Below, piece by piece: positions 1 through 5,400 of a DNA stretch of 6,428 nucleotides. Both the position numbers and the translations under genes were made by a program. Positions within the stretch are counted from its first letter, which is position 1. Each line of letters begins with the position of its first letter. The stretch lies in NCBI GenBank assembly GCA_019419405.1, contig DYAA01000174.1:1-6428 (forward strand), read 5' to 3'. The notes below the pieces were generated by a model, which did no database searches, was not told where the DNA came from, and saw only the letters and a list, made by a program, of their open reading frames with translations. The stretch comes from Collinsella sp. Its GTDB lineage: Bacteria > Actinomycetota > Coriobacteriia > Coriobacteriales > Coriobacteriaceae.

Positions 1-192
1 CAAGAACGCGGCAGTGACGGGCTCGCTAGCGACGGACGTCTCCTCTGCCGCGTTCTTGGCCTCGGCAACCGCCTCGGCAACTTTCTCGGCAGCCGCGGTC
101 GCGGCCTTCTGCGCGGCGTCCACCACGGCGGGCGCGGCCTCGCGCGCAGCAGCGACCATGCGGTCCTTGATGCCCTCGACGAGTTTGCTCAT
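1..192 (-). CDS. Alanine-rich helical protein, N-terminal part (runs off left edge)
   Basis: An open frame of 64 codons starts at an ATG (192-190) and continues past base 1 without a stop, so the C-terminus is missing. The start is supported by a GGAGAG ribosome binding site that overlaps the TAA of the upstream TetR gene; only 11 bases separate the two genes, so they are almost certainly cotranscribed. The visible part begins MSKLVEGIKDRM and then becomes very rich in alanine (22 of 64 residues) mixed with Glu and Lys, with repeated AEA/AEK-like patterns. This predicts a long amphipathic helix or coiled coil. There is no signal peptide or membrane segment in the visible part. I do not recognise the family. 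Phasin-like, apolipoprotein-like or linker-type helices all fit the composition, and none can be preferred. Its place behind a TetR gene suggests it may be controlled by that repressor. Confidence 0.7.
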   Translation of the reverse strand, partial: MSKLVEGIKDRMVAAAREAAPAVVDAAQKAATAAAEKVAEAVAEAKNAAEETSVASEPVTAAFL

Positions 193-203
193 TGTCTCTC
201 CTC

Positions 204-914
204 TTAGTTGTTGGACTCGACGGTTGCGGTGGTGTCGACCGCGTCCTCGAGCTGCAGATTCAATAGCTTCATGCCGTATTCCGGCACGTTGATATCGATG
301 GGTTGGCCATACAGGTCGCCGGGGCGCACAAAGGCGATAACCGTCATAATGCGCGCCATGGTCTCGGGCGATTCGGTGAGCCCACGCTCAAACCAGCGCT
401 GAATCAGGCCGACCTCGGCACTCACGACATAGGTAACGTAGTAGTCAAAGAAGGTGCCCAGTGCCAGGCCCAAGATGCCCGTCTGTGCACGCGGCACCAC
501 GGCCTCGCGTGCGGTATCGATGATCTTTTTAATAAAGGCGGGGTCGCCGCCCGGGCCCAGTAGGGCCCCGATAAGGTCGCGATTAGCCGCAAGATAGCGA
601 AGCAGCTCAACCGAACCGGGTGCCGGCTCGAGCTCGTCGATGCTGCGGTAAAGATCGGGTAATTGAGCTGCGGTGATAAGCTCCACCCGCTCGCGAATCT
701 CGGCAAGCAGGCCGTCCTCGATCTGACTGATAAAGTCGGGGATATCGCGGTAGTGCGAATAGAACGTTCGACGCGTAAGACCGGCGCGCTCGGTGAGCGA
801 CGCGACGTTAATGCGCGAAAGGTCGCCGCTTTCGGCAAGCTCGCTGGCAAGCGCCTGGCGAAGGGCGCGCTGCGAGCGAAGGGACCGGCGGTCGCATTTC
901 TCGAGCTGGGACAA
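204..914 (-). CDS. TetR/AcrR-family transcriptional repressor
   Basis: The 236-residue product has a TetR-type N-terminal DNA-binding domain. Residues 36-56 form the helix-turn-helix, with the family hallmark LTRRTFYSHYRD (46-57). The rest is a helical ligand-binding and dimerisation domain, containing a hydrophobic stretch around TGILGLALGTFFDYYVTYVV. The start is TTG (914-912), chosen because a strong AAGGAGGA ribosome binding site lies just upstream and no ATG follows in the DNA-binding domain. TetR proteins normally repress their own operon and release DNA when a small molecule binds. The ligand cannot be read from the sequence. Upstream, at 944-980, lie two TATTGCACA copies, the second inside a perfect inverted repeat; these are the likely operator. 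The gene is followed after 11 bases by an alanine-rich protein gene, the only visible candidate target besides itself. Confidence 0.9.
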   Translation of the reverse strand: MSQLEKCDRRSLRSQRALRQALASELAESGDLSRINVASLTERAGLTRRTFYSHYRDIPDFISQIEDGLLAEIRERVELITAAQLPDLYRSIDELEPAPGSVELLRYLAANRDLIGALLGPGGDPAFIKKIIDTAREAVVPRAQTGILGLALGTFFDYYVTYVVSAEVGLIQRWFERGLTESPETMARIMTVIAFVRPGDLYGQPIDINVPEYGMKLLNLQLEDAVDTTATVESNN

Positions 915-943
915 GCGTCCTCCTTGTTACTCAGACTGTACGC

Positions 944-980
944 TATTGCACAGTGCGAGTATTATTGCACACCGTGTGCA
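944..980 (-). promoter_or_regulatory. Probable TetR operator (two half-related sites, 19-base spacing)
   Basis: The sequence TATTGCACA occurs at 944-952 and again at 963-971, start to start 19 bases. The second copy is part of a perfect inverted repeat, TGCACAC (966-972), one base, GTGTGCA (974-980). The first has a shorter one, GCAC-A-GTGC (948-956). The sites lie 30-66 bases upstream of the TetR start codon, where the promoter must be; on the minus strand an AT-rich CAATAATAC stretch that could serve as the -10 region overlaps the sites. A repressor bound here would block its own transcription. The dyads are seen; assigning them to this TetR protein is inference. Confidence 0.5.
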
Positions 981-1003
981 TCAACACGTAAAGGCAATAT
1001 TTG

Positions 1004-1038
1004 GAATGTGACAAAGGGACGGTCCCTTTGCCACATTC
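1004..1038. repeat. REP-like palindrome, copy 1
   Basis: Near-perfect palindrome with 17-base arms: GAATGTGACAAAGGGAC (1004-1020), one base, GTCCCTTTGCCACATTC (1022-1038), with a single A/C mismatch. Bases 1007-1037 match the second copy at 1443-1473 in 28 of 31 positions. Such GGGAC/GTCCC-centred palindromes resemble dispersed REP-type elements of bacterial intergenic DNA. It lacks a T-run, so it is a poor intrinsic terminator. Confidence 0.7.
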
Positions 1039-1092
1039 AGCGGTCGCCTAGGTTGTGCCAGTTGTGCCTGGCTTTTGAAGCGGCATTACCAA

Positions 1093-1121
1093 TTGTCCAA
1101 AATGTCATTCGTGGGTAGAAT
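1093..1121 (+). promoter_or_regulatory. Predicted promoter of the antisense RNA
   Basis: TTGTCC (1093-1098) and TAGAAT (1116-1121) are separated by exactly 17 bases, giving 4/6 and 5/6 matches to the housekeeping consensus. Transcription would begin near 1128. No plus-strand reading frame with a ribosome binding site follows; the transcript would instead run into the 3' end of the small gene at 1190-1315, on the opposite strand. Confidence 0.5.
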
Positions 1122-1127
1122 AGTGTC

Positions 1128-1213
1128 GACGGCAGCCCAAGTTGTAGCTAGCTGGGCAGCGCCGTTGTTTGCATTAGGGGGTCAACGCCTTAGCGGCGGC
1201 GACCCCTTCTGTT
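1128..1213 (+). ncRNA. Predicted antisense RNA of about 85 nt (candidate type I antitoxin)
   Basis: Predicted from a promoter at 1093-1121 and a terminator-like hairpin at 1178-1206 followed by TTCTGTT. The RNA would fold into two stem-loops. The first pairs CGGC (1130-1133) with GCCG (1161-1164) and GCCCA (1135-1139) with TGGGC (1153-1157). The second is the terminator. It is perfectly complementary to the last codons, stop codon and 3' untranslated part of the minus-strand small gene. In Fst and TxpA type toxin loci the antitoxin RNA overlaps the 3' end of the toxin message in the same way. No expression evidence is available; both RNA ends are inferred. Confidence 0.4.
1178..1213 (+). terminator. 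Hairpin terminator shared by small gene and antisense RNA
   Basis: GGGGTC (1178-1183) pairs with GACCCC (1201-1206), and CGCC (1186-1189) pairs with GGCG (1195-1198), with a two-base internal loop on each side and a TTAGC loop. On the plus strand it is followed by TTCTGTT, a modest T-run, so it best serves the antisense RNA. The stop codon of the minus-strand small gene lies at the loop. On the minus strand the following bases are not T-rich, so it would end the small gene's message less efficiently. Confidence 0.5.
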
Positions 1214-1315
1214 GCGCTTCGAACGCTGCTTGAGTGCCTCGGAAAGGCCGACAAGCGCCGTGAAGAACGAGACCAAAGCAGTCAGAAGCCTCACGAAATC
1301 AATCAAATCGGTCAT
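1190..1315 (-). CDS. Small membrane peptide with basic tail, candidate type I toxin (41 aa)
   Basis: A 41-codon frame, ATG at 1315-1313 and TAA at 1192-1190. A textbook GGGAGGTGAT ribosome binding site sits eight bases before the start. A second in-frame ATG six bases upstream (1321-1319) is too close to that site. Residues 3-28 form one hydrophobic helix (LLTALVSFFTALVGL at its core). Residues 29-41 hold nine Lys/Arg in 13 positions and end in RRGRRR. The length, single helix and charged tail resemble Fst, TxpA and BsrG type toxins, which insert in the membrane, but I see no sequence identity with a named family. Three contextual signs agree: the ribosome binding site is locked in a hairpin ending at the start codon, an antisense promoter faces the 3' end, and the gene stands alone between two palindromic repeats. 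It could instead be a harmless small membrane protein. Confidence 0.65.
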   Translation of the reverse strand: MTDLIDFVRLLTALVSFFTALVGLSEALKQRSKRNRRGRRR

Positions 1316-1350
1316 GGGCATCACCTCCCATCAGATGGAGGGCGTTGCCC
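1316..1350 (-). promoter_or_regulatory. Hairpin hiding the ribosome binding site of the small peptide gene
   Basis: Read on the minus strand, GGGCA (1350-1346) pairs with TGCCC (1320-1316), and inside that CCTCCAT (1341-1335) pairs with ATGGGAGG (1331-1324) with one bulged G and a CTG loop. The GGAGG ribosome binding site lies entirely in the right arm, and the stem ends on the base next to the ATG. Translation should therefore be poor until the fold is opened or the message is processed. Hiding the ribosome binding site by an upstream anti-SD sequence is typical of type I toxin messages. Confidence 0.65.
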
Positions 1351-1379
1351 GGCACATGGAACTGCCGCCAACAGTATCA

Positions 1380-1409
1380 ATTCTATCAAAGCGCAGTTAG
1401 ATATGCGAA
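1380..1409 (-). promoter_or_regulatory. Possible promoter of the small peptide gene
   Basis: On the minus strand TTCGCA (1409-1404) and TAGAAT (1385-1380) are 18 bases apart, 4/6 and 5/6 matches to consensus. Transcription would start near 1373 and give a leader of about 58 bases that contains the whole hairpin hiding the ribosome binding site. Confidence 0.35.
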
Positions 1410-1442
1410 TGTTTGTTCGTATTTCAAGTGACCAGCGTCACC

Positions 1443-1473
1443 TGTGACAAAGGGGCTGTCCCTTTGTCACATT
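1443..1473. repeat. REP-like palindrome, copy 2
   Basis: Perfect 12-base arms TGTGACAAAGGG (1443-1454) and CCCTTTGTCACA (1460-1471) around a GCTGT loop. It matches copy 1 (1007-1037) at 28 of 31 bases in the same orientation and touches the stop codon of the HAD gene (1472-1474). It may form the 3' end of that message, but there is no T-run. The two copies bracket the small peptide locus. Confidence 0.7.
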
Positions 1474-2329
1474 ATTCGATTACGGTGCAGGAATTCTGCT
1501 TGTGCATGGTGGCAAGCATGTGTTTGGGGACAGCGTGGACCATGCAGCTGCCGATGGTCGCGCTCGCAGCGGCCTTGGCTGCATCGCTAGCGTTTTTGGT
1601 CGCGTAGCTGTGACGGAAGCGTTTGAGCATTGCAATGTCATTGCCGCCGTCGCCGTAAACCGCGACCTCGTCCTCGGCAATACCGTAGTAGCCCGCCAGC
1701 CAAGCCACACTCTCGCCCTTGTTGCACGCCACGTCCGTGATCTCAAACATCACCGGATCGAACGGCGCGTTGACCACGCGGTCCGAGCGCTCGGCCAGAT
1801 ACGCCTTAAGGTCACGCTCCAGCTCGGGCGAGGTCACGCGGCAGTTGATCTTGCACACATCGTGGCGCAGGATGTCGCCGATCGACTGGTCGAAATACTG
1901 TTCCTCGTGATAGCCGCCACGCGCACGCATGCCGCGCATCACGATGCGCTTGATAGGGCTGTCCTTCTTAAAACCCGCCTGGTGCATCTCGAACGAACCG
2001 CTCGAGAACATGCCGTCGGGCGTGGAGCAGTCGAAGCAAATGTCCGGGAACGCCTTGAGCAACTCCTCGGTAACCTGTGGGTCGATGGTCCAGGTTTTGA
2101 GTACCTCGCCATGGCTGTCGCGCACGATGGATCCGTTGGAGCAGCAGGCGTCAAGCGCCAGGCCCGTAAAGCCATGCTCGCCGACCGGCAGCGTCGAGCG
2201 TCCGGTCGCGGGAACCACATGCAGGCCAGCCTCGGTCAGCTCGCGAATGGCACGGCGAATGGTCCCGTCTGCCTCGTGCAGGGCATTCAACAGCGTTCCG
2301 TCTAAGTCACTCGCAAACATCTTGATCAT
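1472..2329 (-). CDS. HAD superfamily hydrolase, Cof subfamily (HAD-IIB)
   Basis: This 285-residue protein carries all HAD motifs. Motif I is DLDGTLL (8-14), with Asp8 the nucleophile and Asp10 the acid/base. A motif II region with ATGR (41-44) and CSNG (63-66) follows. The motif III lysine is Lys204 in NKGES, and motif IV is GDGGND (226-231) for magnesium. The cap between about residues 80 and 190 is of the C2 (IIB) type. Cof enzymes are cytoplasmic phosphatases acting on sugar phosphates, flavin or pyridoxal phosphates; the substrate cannot be inferred here. Length is close to the family norm of about 270, with a few extra C-terminal residues. The ATG (2329-2327) is preceded by AAGGAGAG. A terminator hairpin lies upstream, so the gene is probably transcribed on its own. 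It ends against REP-like palindrome copy 2. Confidence 0.92.
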   Translation of the reverse strand: MIKMFASDLDGTLLNALHEADGTIRRAIRELTEAGLHVVPATGRSTLPVGEHGFTGLALDACCSNGSIVRDSHGEVLKTWTIDPQVTEELLKAFPDICFDCSTPDGMFSSGSFEMHQAGFKKDSPIKRIVMRGMRARGGYHEEQYFDQSIGDILRHDVCKINCRVTSPELERDLKAYLAERSDRVVNAPFDPVMFEITDVACNKGESVAWLAGYYGIAEDEVAVYGDGGNDIAMLKRFRHSYATKNASDAAKAAASATIGSCMVHAVPKHMLATMHKQNSCTVIE

Positions 2330-2345
2330 GGATATGCCTCTCCTT

Positions 2346-2380
2346 CGTCTGCACGATATTGTAGACGAGAACGGGCGCGC
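2346..2380 (-). promoter_or_regulatory. Possible promoter of the HAD gene
   Basis: TACAAT at 2363-2358 on the minus strand is a 5/6 match to a -10 box and lies 28 bases before the HAD start codon. The -35 region would fall inside the terminator stem at 2371-2400 and is poor. The terminator just upstream makes a separate promoter here likely, but the exact site is uncertain. Confidence 0.3.
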
Positions 2381-2400
2381 CCCAAGAGAGGCGCGCCCGT
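2361..2400 (-). terminator. Intrinsic terminator of amt-glnK
   Basis: ACGGGCGCGCC (2371-2381) and GGCGCGCCCGT (2390-2400) form a perfect 11-bp GC-rich stem with an eight-base loop. On the minus strand it is followed by TCTCGTCT, a broken T-run. It starts 16 bases after the glnK stop codon, so it should end the amt-glnK transcript. Confidence 0.75.
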
Positions 2401-2416
2401 CAGACGAAAGATTGTC

Positions 2417-2755
2417 CTACACCGCGGCGGGGCCGTGTTCGCCGGTACGGATGCGGATAACCTCCTCGACCGGCTCGACCCAGATCTTGCCGTCGCCGAC
2501 GGCTCCGGTGCGAGCAGCGTTGCAGATAATCTCGACAATTCCGTCGACGTGCTCGTCGGCGCAGATGAGGGTGAACTGTACCTTAGGGATCGTGTTGACG
2601 AGCAGCTCGTTGCCGCGCACGTATTCCTTCCAGCCATGCTGTGCGCCGCAACCCTGCACCTGGTTGATAGTCATACCGCGAACATCAGCAGCAAACAGCG
2701 TGTCTTTAAGAACCTCAAGCTTTTCCTGGCGCACGATAGCCGTGATCTTTTTCAT
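2417..2755 (-). CDS. glnK: PII nitrogen signal protein, GlnK type
   Basis: A 112-residue protein, exactly the length of E. coli GlnB, collinear with it throughout. PII trimers sense ATP/ADP and 2-oxoglutarate and, through the T-loop, block ammonium channels and control other nitrogen proteins. The binding residues are kept: Thr29, Gln39 and Lys58 for 2-oxoglutarate/Mg-ATP, the B-loop TGAVGDGK (83-90), and Arg101 and Arg103 in RIRTG. Arg47, which enters the channel exit in GlnK-AmtB complexes, is also kept. Tyr51, the residue modified by uridylyl- or adenylyl-transfer, is Leu here, and Arg38 is Ala. The protein probably responds to effectors only. The ATG (2755-2753) follows AGAGGA at seven bases. 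It lies 146 bases downstream of amt and is followed by a terminator, so it is the second gene of an ammonium uptake operon. Confidence 0.93.
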   Translation of the reverse strand: MKKITAIVRQEKLEVLKDTLFAADVRGMTINQVQGCGAQHGWKEYVRGNELLVNTIPKVQFTLICADEHVDGIVEIICNAARTGAVGDGKIWVEPVEEVIRIRTGEHGPAAV

Positions 2756-2798
2756 AATGAATTCCTCTCAATAATCAACGTATCCCTTTACATGAGAC

Positions 2799-2902
2799 GC
2801 GGGTTTCCCAGGTGCCGCAGATTGGGTTGAAAGAGGAGCGCCGCGTACTTTTGTACGCAAGCGACGGTTTGAAACCCAAGGTGCGGTGCCTGGGGAAGCC
2901 GC
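2799..2902. repeat. Long inverted repeat between amt and glnK
   Basis: Arms 2799-2828 and 2873-2902 are complementary at 24 of 30 positions; three of the six mismatches become G-U pairs if the plus strand is transcribed. The 44-base interior holds a perfect hairpin, GCGTAC (2843-2848), TTTT, GTACGC (2853-2858). The right arm begins at the amt stop codon (2904-2902). It may be a dispersed repeat that inserted here, or an element that uncouples amt and glnK expression by protecting or shortening the message. It carries no supported reading frame. Confidence 0.65.
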
Positions 2903-4179
2903 TAGTCAAGTCCCGAGAAGGAGGGATATGCGCTCTCGCCGTGCTGACTCGCATCCATGCCCAGCGCCTCGTCGGCCTCGTCCACGCGCAGGCTGCCGTG
3001 GAACAGCGCCTTGACCACCGCGGCGATCACCAAGTCGAGCACCAGTACAATAGCGACCGTCACCACAATGCCCAAAATCTGCGAGATGAGCAGCGAGACA
3101 TCGCCCGTGTAGAACAGGCCGCCCTTACCGGTCCACGAGAGCTCCGGCACGCAGAACAGCCCCGTGAGCACGCCGCCCAGGATGCCACCGATGCCGTGGC
3201 AGCCAAACGCGTCGAGCGCATCGTCGTAGCCAAATTTGGTCTTAAGATGGCTGATGGCCAGGTAGCAGACGGGAGATACGATCAGGCCCATGACCAGCGC
3301 CGCCCACGGCTCGACAAAGCCCGCACCCGGCGTGACCACCACAAGGCCCGCAACCAGACCGGTGCTGGCGCCCACCAGCGTGGGGCGACCGGTGTGCGCG
3401 CGCTCGACGGCAAGCCACGAGACCATGCCCGCCGCGCTAGCCGTCACGGTGTTGAGGATGGCGAGCGCCGCCACGGCGTCGGCCTTAAACTCGCTGCCGC
3501 CGTTAAAGCCAAACCAGCCAAACCAAAGCAAGCCGGCGCCCAGCGCCACAAACGGCACGTTATGCGGGCGATAGCTCACCATGCCAAAACCGCGACGACG
3601 GCCGAGCATCAAGCAAAGAATCAGACCCGTCAGACCGGACGAGATGTGCACCACGTCGCCGCCGGCAAAGTCGAGCGCGCCGATGATGTCGCCGATAAAG
3701 GAGCCCTCGCCGCCCCAAACCATGTGGGCAAGCGGCGCATAGACCACGAGCAGCCAAATGCCCAGGAAGGCCGCCATGGCACCAAACTTAACGCGGCCGG
3801 CCAGGCTGCCCGTGACGATAGCGGCGGTGATCATGGCAAACGCCATCTGGAAGGCGATGTTGATGATCTGAGGGTAGACGGCACCGTCCGCGGCATTGCC
3901 CTCGGCCGCCTGCAGCATCTGGTTGAGTACCGGCAGGCACAGCAGCTGTTCAAGGCCTCCAATAAACGGGCTGGAACCGTCGCCGCCGTAGGCCAGCGAC
4001 CAGCCGGCAACAACCCACAGCACACCAACCAGGCCAATGGCGCCAAAGCACATAAGCATGGTGTTGATGACATTTTTTCGCCTGGACAGGCCGCCATAGA
4101 AAAACGCCAGACCCGGTGTCATTAAAAACACGAGCATGGTGCAGACGAGCATAAACGTTGTCGACCCCGTATCGTACAT
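2902..4179 (-). CDS. amt: Ammonium transporter, Amt/Mep/Rh family
   Basis: Taken from the ATG at 4179-4177 the protein has 425 residues, a normal length, with about eleven membrane helices. It conducts ammonium across the cell membrane. The pore histidines are present: His178 in the signature DFAGGDVVH (170-178) and His328 in FGCHGIGG. Asp170 of the recruitment site and the SSGLTGL stretch are also present. The segment LLWFGWFGFNGGS (217-229) is typical, and the cytoplasmic tail keeps the D-x2-x-H-x-E-x-A-Y motif near 409-418 that couples to PII proteins. I chose this ATG because AAGGGGGAG lies just before it. A longer frame starting with TTG at 4236 has no ribosome binding site and would put polar residues before helix 1. 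It is the first gene of an operon with glnK. Direct repeats at 4282-4310 may be regulatory. Confidence 0.95.
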   Translation of the reverse strand: MYDTGSTTFMLVCTMLVFLMTPGLAFFYGGLSRRKNVINTMLMCFGAIGLVGVLWVVAGWSLAYGGDGSSPFIGGLEQLLCLPVLNQMLQAAEGNAADGAVYPQIINIAFQMAFAMITAAIVTGSLAGRVKFGAMAAFLGIWLLVVYAPLAHMVWGGEGSFIGDIIGALDFAGGDVVHISSGLTGLILCLMLGRRRGFGMVSYRPHNVPFVALGAGLLWFGWFGFNGGSEFKADAVAALAILNTVTASAAGMVSWLAVERAHTGRPTLVGASTGLVAGLVVVTPGAGFVEPWAALVMGLIVSPVCYLAISHLKTKFGYDDALDAFGCHGIGGILGGVLTGLFCVPELSWTGKGGLFYTGDVSLLISQILGIVVTVAIVLVLDLVIAAVVKALFHGSLRVDEADEALGMDASQHGESAYPSFSGLD

Positions 4180-4281
4180 TCGCTCCCCCTTGATCGCATG
4201 AACGTTGTCGGCGCCCATAATGCGGCCGAGGGGCAACTGGTGTAGACCAGATGCGGCGTTGTTAAACGCTGCGTTGTCGAA

Positions 4282-4310
4282 TGGAAACGGTGCCGCAATC
4301 TTGGAAACGG
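4282..4310 (-). promoter_or_regulatory. Direct repeats upstream of amt, possible regulator site
   Basis: TGGAAACGG (plus strand) occurs at 4282-4290 and 4302-4310, start to start 20 bases, about two helical turns. They lie about 100 bases upstream of the amt start, inside the 198-base gap after the CmpB-family gene. A weaker CGAAACG copy follows near 4325-4331. The spacing would place two protein subunits on the same DNA face. No convincing -35/-10 pair was found, and the regulator is unknown. The rest of this gap shows only a weak AGCCG/CGGCT hairpin right after the CmpB-family stop codon. Confidence 0.35.
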
Positions 4311-4377
4311 CGCGGCAACGGGCGCGAAACGAACGGGAAATACGCGAGCAAGGGAGCCGTGAGCGCGCCCGTCCCGG

Positions 4378-5397
4378 CTAGCGCCGAAACAGCTCGTGGG
4401 CGCGGTCGCGGAGATTAGTTGCTCGAATGACACCTTCGTAGCGATTGATGCGCAGACGCGGGAAAGCGTTAAAGAAGCGTAGGTCGCGGCGGCTGAGTGA
4501 CACGCTCGGCACCGGACGGCTCATGCGCTTGCCGGCAAGGCGACGACTGAGCGACGGACGCGGCATGCTCGGCGCGGCATCGGCCACGCGGCGGGCGGCA
4601 AGCGCCAGGCCGCGAGCACCATCCGCGATAAACGTCGGCATCGAAGCCTTCTCGCGCAGGGCATCGAGCGCGGCGTCACCCAGCTCGGCCAGCCACGCGT
4701 TAACGGCACGGCTACGGATGTGCGTCTGTGCTACCGAGTCAATCGTAGAATCGGGAATACGTTCGAGCACTGAGTCCGAGGCATCGGCAAGCGACTCATT
4801 GATGCGGTCGGCAAGGTCGGCCCGGACCCGCTCCAGCTGATCAGACAGACGCCGCCAGCTCGCCAACGAGCACACCGCGTCGACCATCATCGCGACCGCG
4901 ACGATAAAGGCGGACAGCCGCACAATCAGCACCGGCAGATGGCCAAGCAGCCCCAGCAATGCCGGCTCCACTAAACGGCAAATACACAACGCACCCAAGC
5001 CAAACGCGCAGGCCCAGTACAGGCAGATGCGTCCGTGCAAGTTAAACGGCAGGTGCGAGTAATCCCAAAAGCGAGCGCCCGTTGTTTTTTCCAACAGCAC
5101 GCCTACGCTGTACTCAATCACGCTGCATACGAGCGCTGCAGCGACAAACTGGCTCGAGGCATCCGGAATCCCACGCAACAGCAGCCAGCAGGCAATGCCG
5201 CCCACACCATAGATAGGACAACACGGCCCCAGCAAAAAGCCACTGTTGGCAAATCGTCCGTGATTGAGCATGGCGCATACTGTCGACTCCCATGCCCAAC
5301 CGCAAAACCCGTAAAAGGCAAACGAGAGCACCAGTGCCGAGAGTGGGCAGGCGGCAAGCGTCGCGCCGTCAAATGCCATGTCGATCGCGGTCCCCAC
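4378..5397 (-). CDS. CmpB/DUF1113-family membrane protein ('putative ABC-transporter type IV')
   Basis: A 339-residue integral membrane protein. The N-terminal half (about 18-178) has five predicted helices and the family's conserved pieces: FYGFCGWAWES (28-38), GFLLGPCCPIYG (53-64), VIEYSVGVLLEK (93-104) and FWDYSHLPFNLHGRICL (110-126). The Pfam family is named for ABC transporters, but no ATPase partner is encoded here and its biochemical role is unproven. Residues 181-339 are a cytoplasmic, Arg/Ala-rich helical region ending in RRDLRFFNAFPRLRINRYEG (303-322), seen in many members. The start is GTG (5397-5395): AGGAGAGGG lies six bases upstream, whereas the ATG six codons later has no such site. 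That ribosome binding site runs up to the stop codon of the HD-domain gene, leaving only three bases between the genes, so translation is probably coupled. Confidence 0.85.
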   Translation of the reverse strand: MGTAIDMAFDGATLAACPLSALVLSFAFYGFCGWAWESTVCAMLNHGRFANSGFLLGPCCPIYGVGGIACWLLLRGIPDASSQFVAAALVCSVIEYSVGVLLEKTTGARFWDYSHLPFNLHGRICLYWACAFGLGALCICRLVEPALLGLLGHLPVLIVRLSAFIVAVAMMVDAVCSLASWRRLSDQLERVRADLADRINESLADASDSVLERIPDSTIDSVAQTHIRSRAVNAWLAELGDAALDALREKASMPTFIADGARGLALAARRVADAAPSMPRPSLSRRLAGKRMSRPVPSVSLSRRDLRFFNAFPRLRINRYEGVIRATNLRDRAHELFRR

Positions 5398-5400
5398 CGT

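Noticed and set aside
1052..1069. Tandem GTTGTGCC repeat (two 9-base units)
   Set aside because: Only two units and no link to a promoter or gene; probably chance.
1212..1400. 62-codon plus-strand open frame
   Set aside because: It is opposite the 41-codon gene, has no ribosome binding site, and its product shows no domain or membrane segment.
1004..1473. Insertion sequence bounded by the two palindromes
   Set aside because: There is no transposase between them, each palindrome is symmetric by itself, and no target duplication is visible; at most a non-autonomous repeat pair.
1502..2305. 267-codon plus-strand open frame
   Set aside because: It is antisense to the HAD phosphatase, which carries all four catalytic motifs on the minus strand.
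1929..2774. 281-codon plus-strand open frame
   Set aside because: It runs antisense across the HAD gene, a terminator and glnK; serine/proline-rich, with no ribosome binding site.
2812..4125. 437-codon plus-strand open frame
   Set aside because: It is antisense to amt, with the arginine, alanine and histidine-rich composition of a GC-rich shadow frame and no ribosome binding site.
4180..4236. Upstream extension of amt (19 more residues)
   Set aside because: The extension begins with TTG and lacks a ribosome binding site, whereas the ATG at 4179 has AAGGGGGAG just before it.
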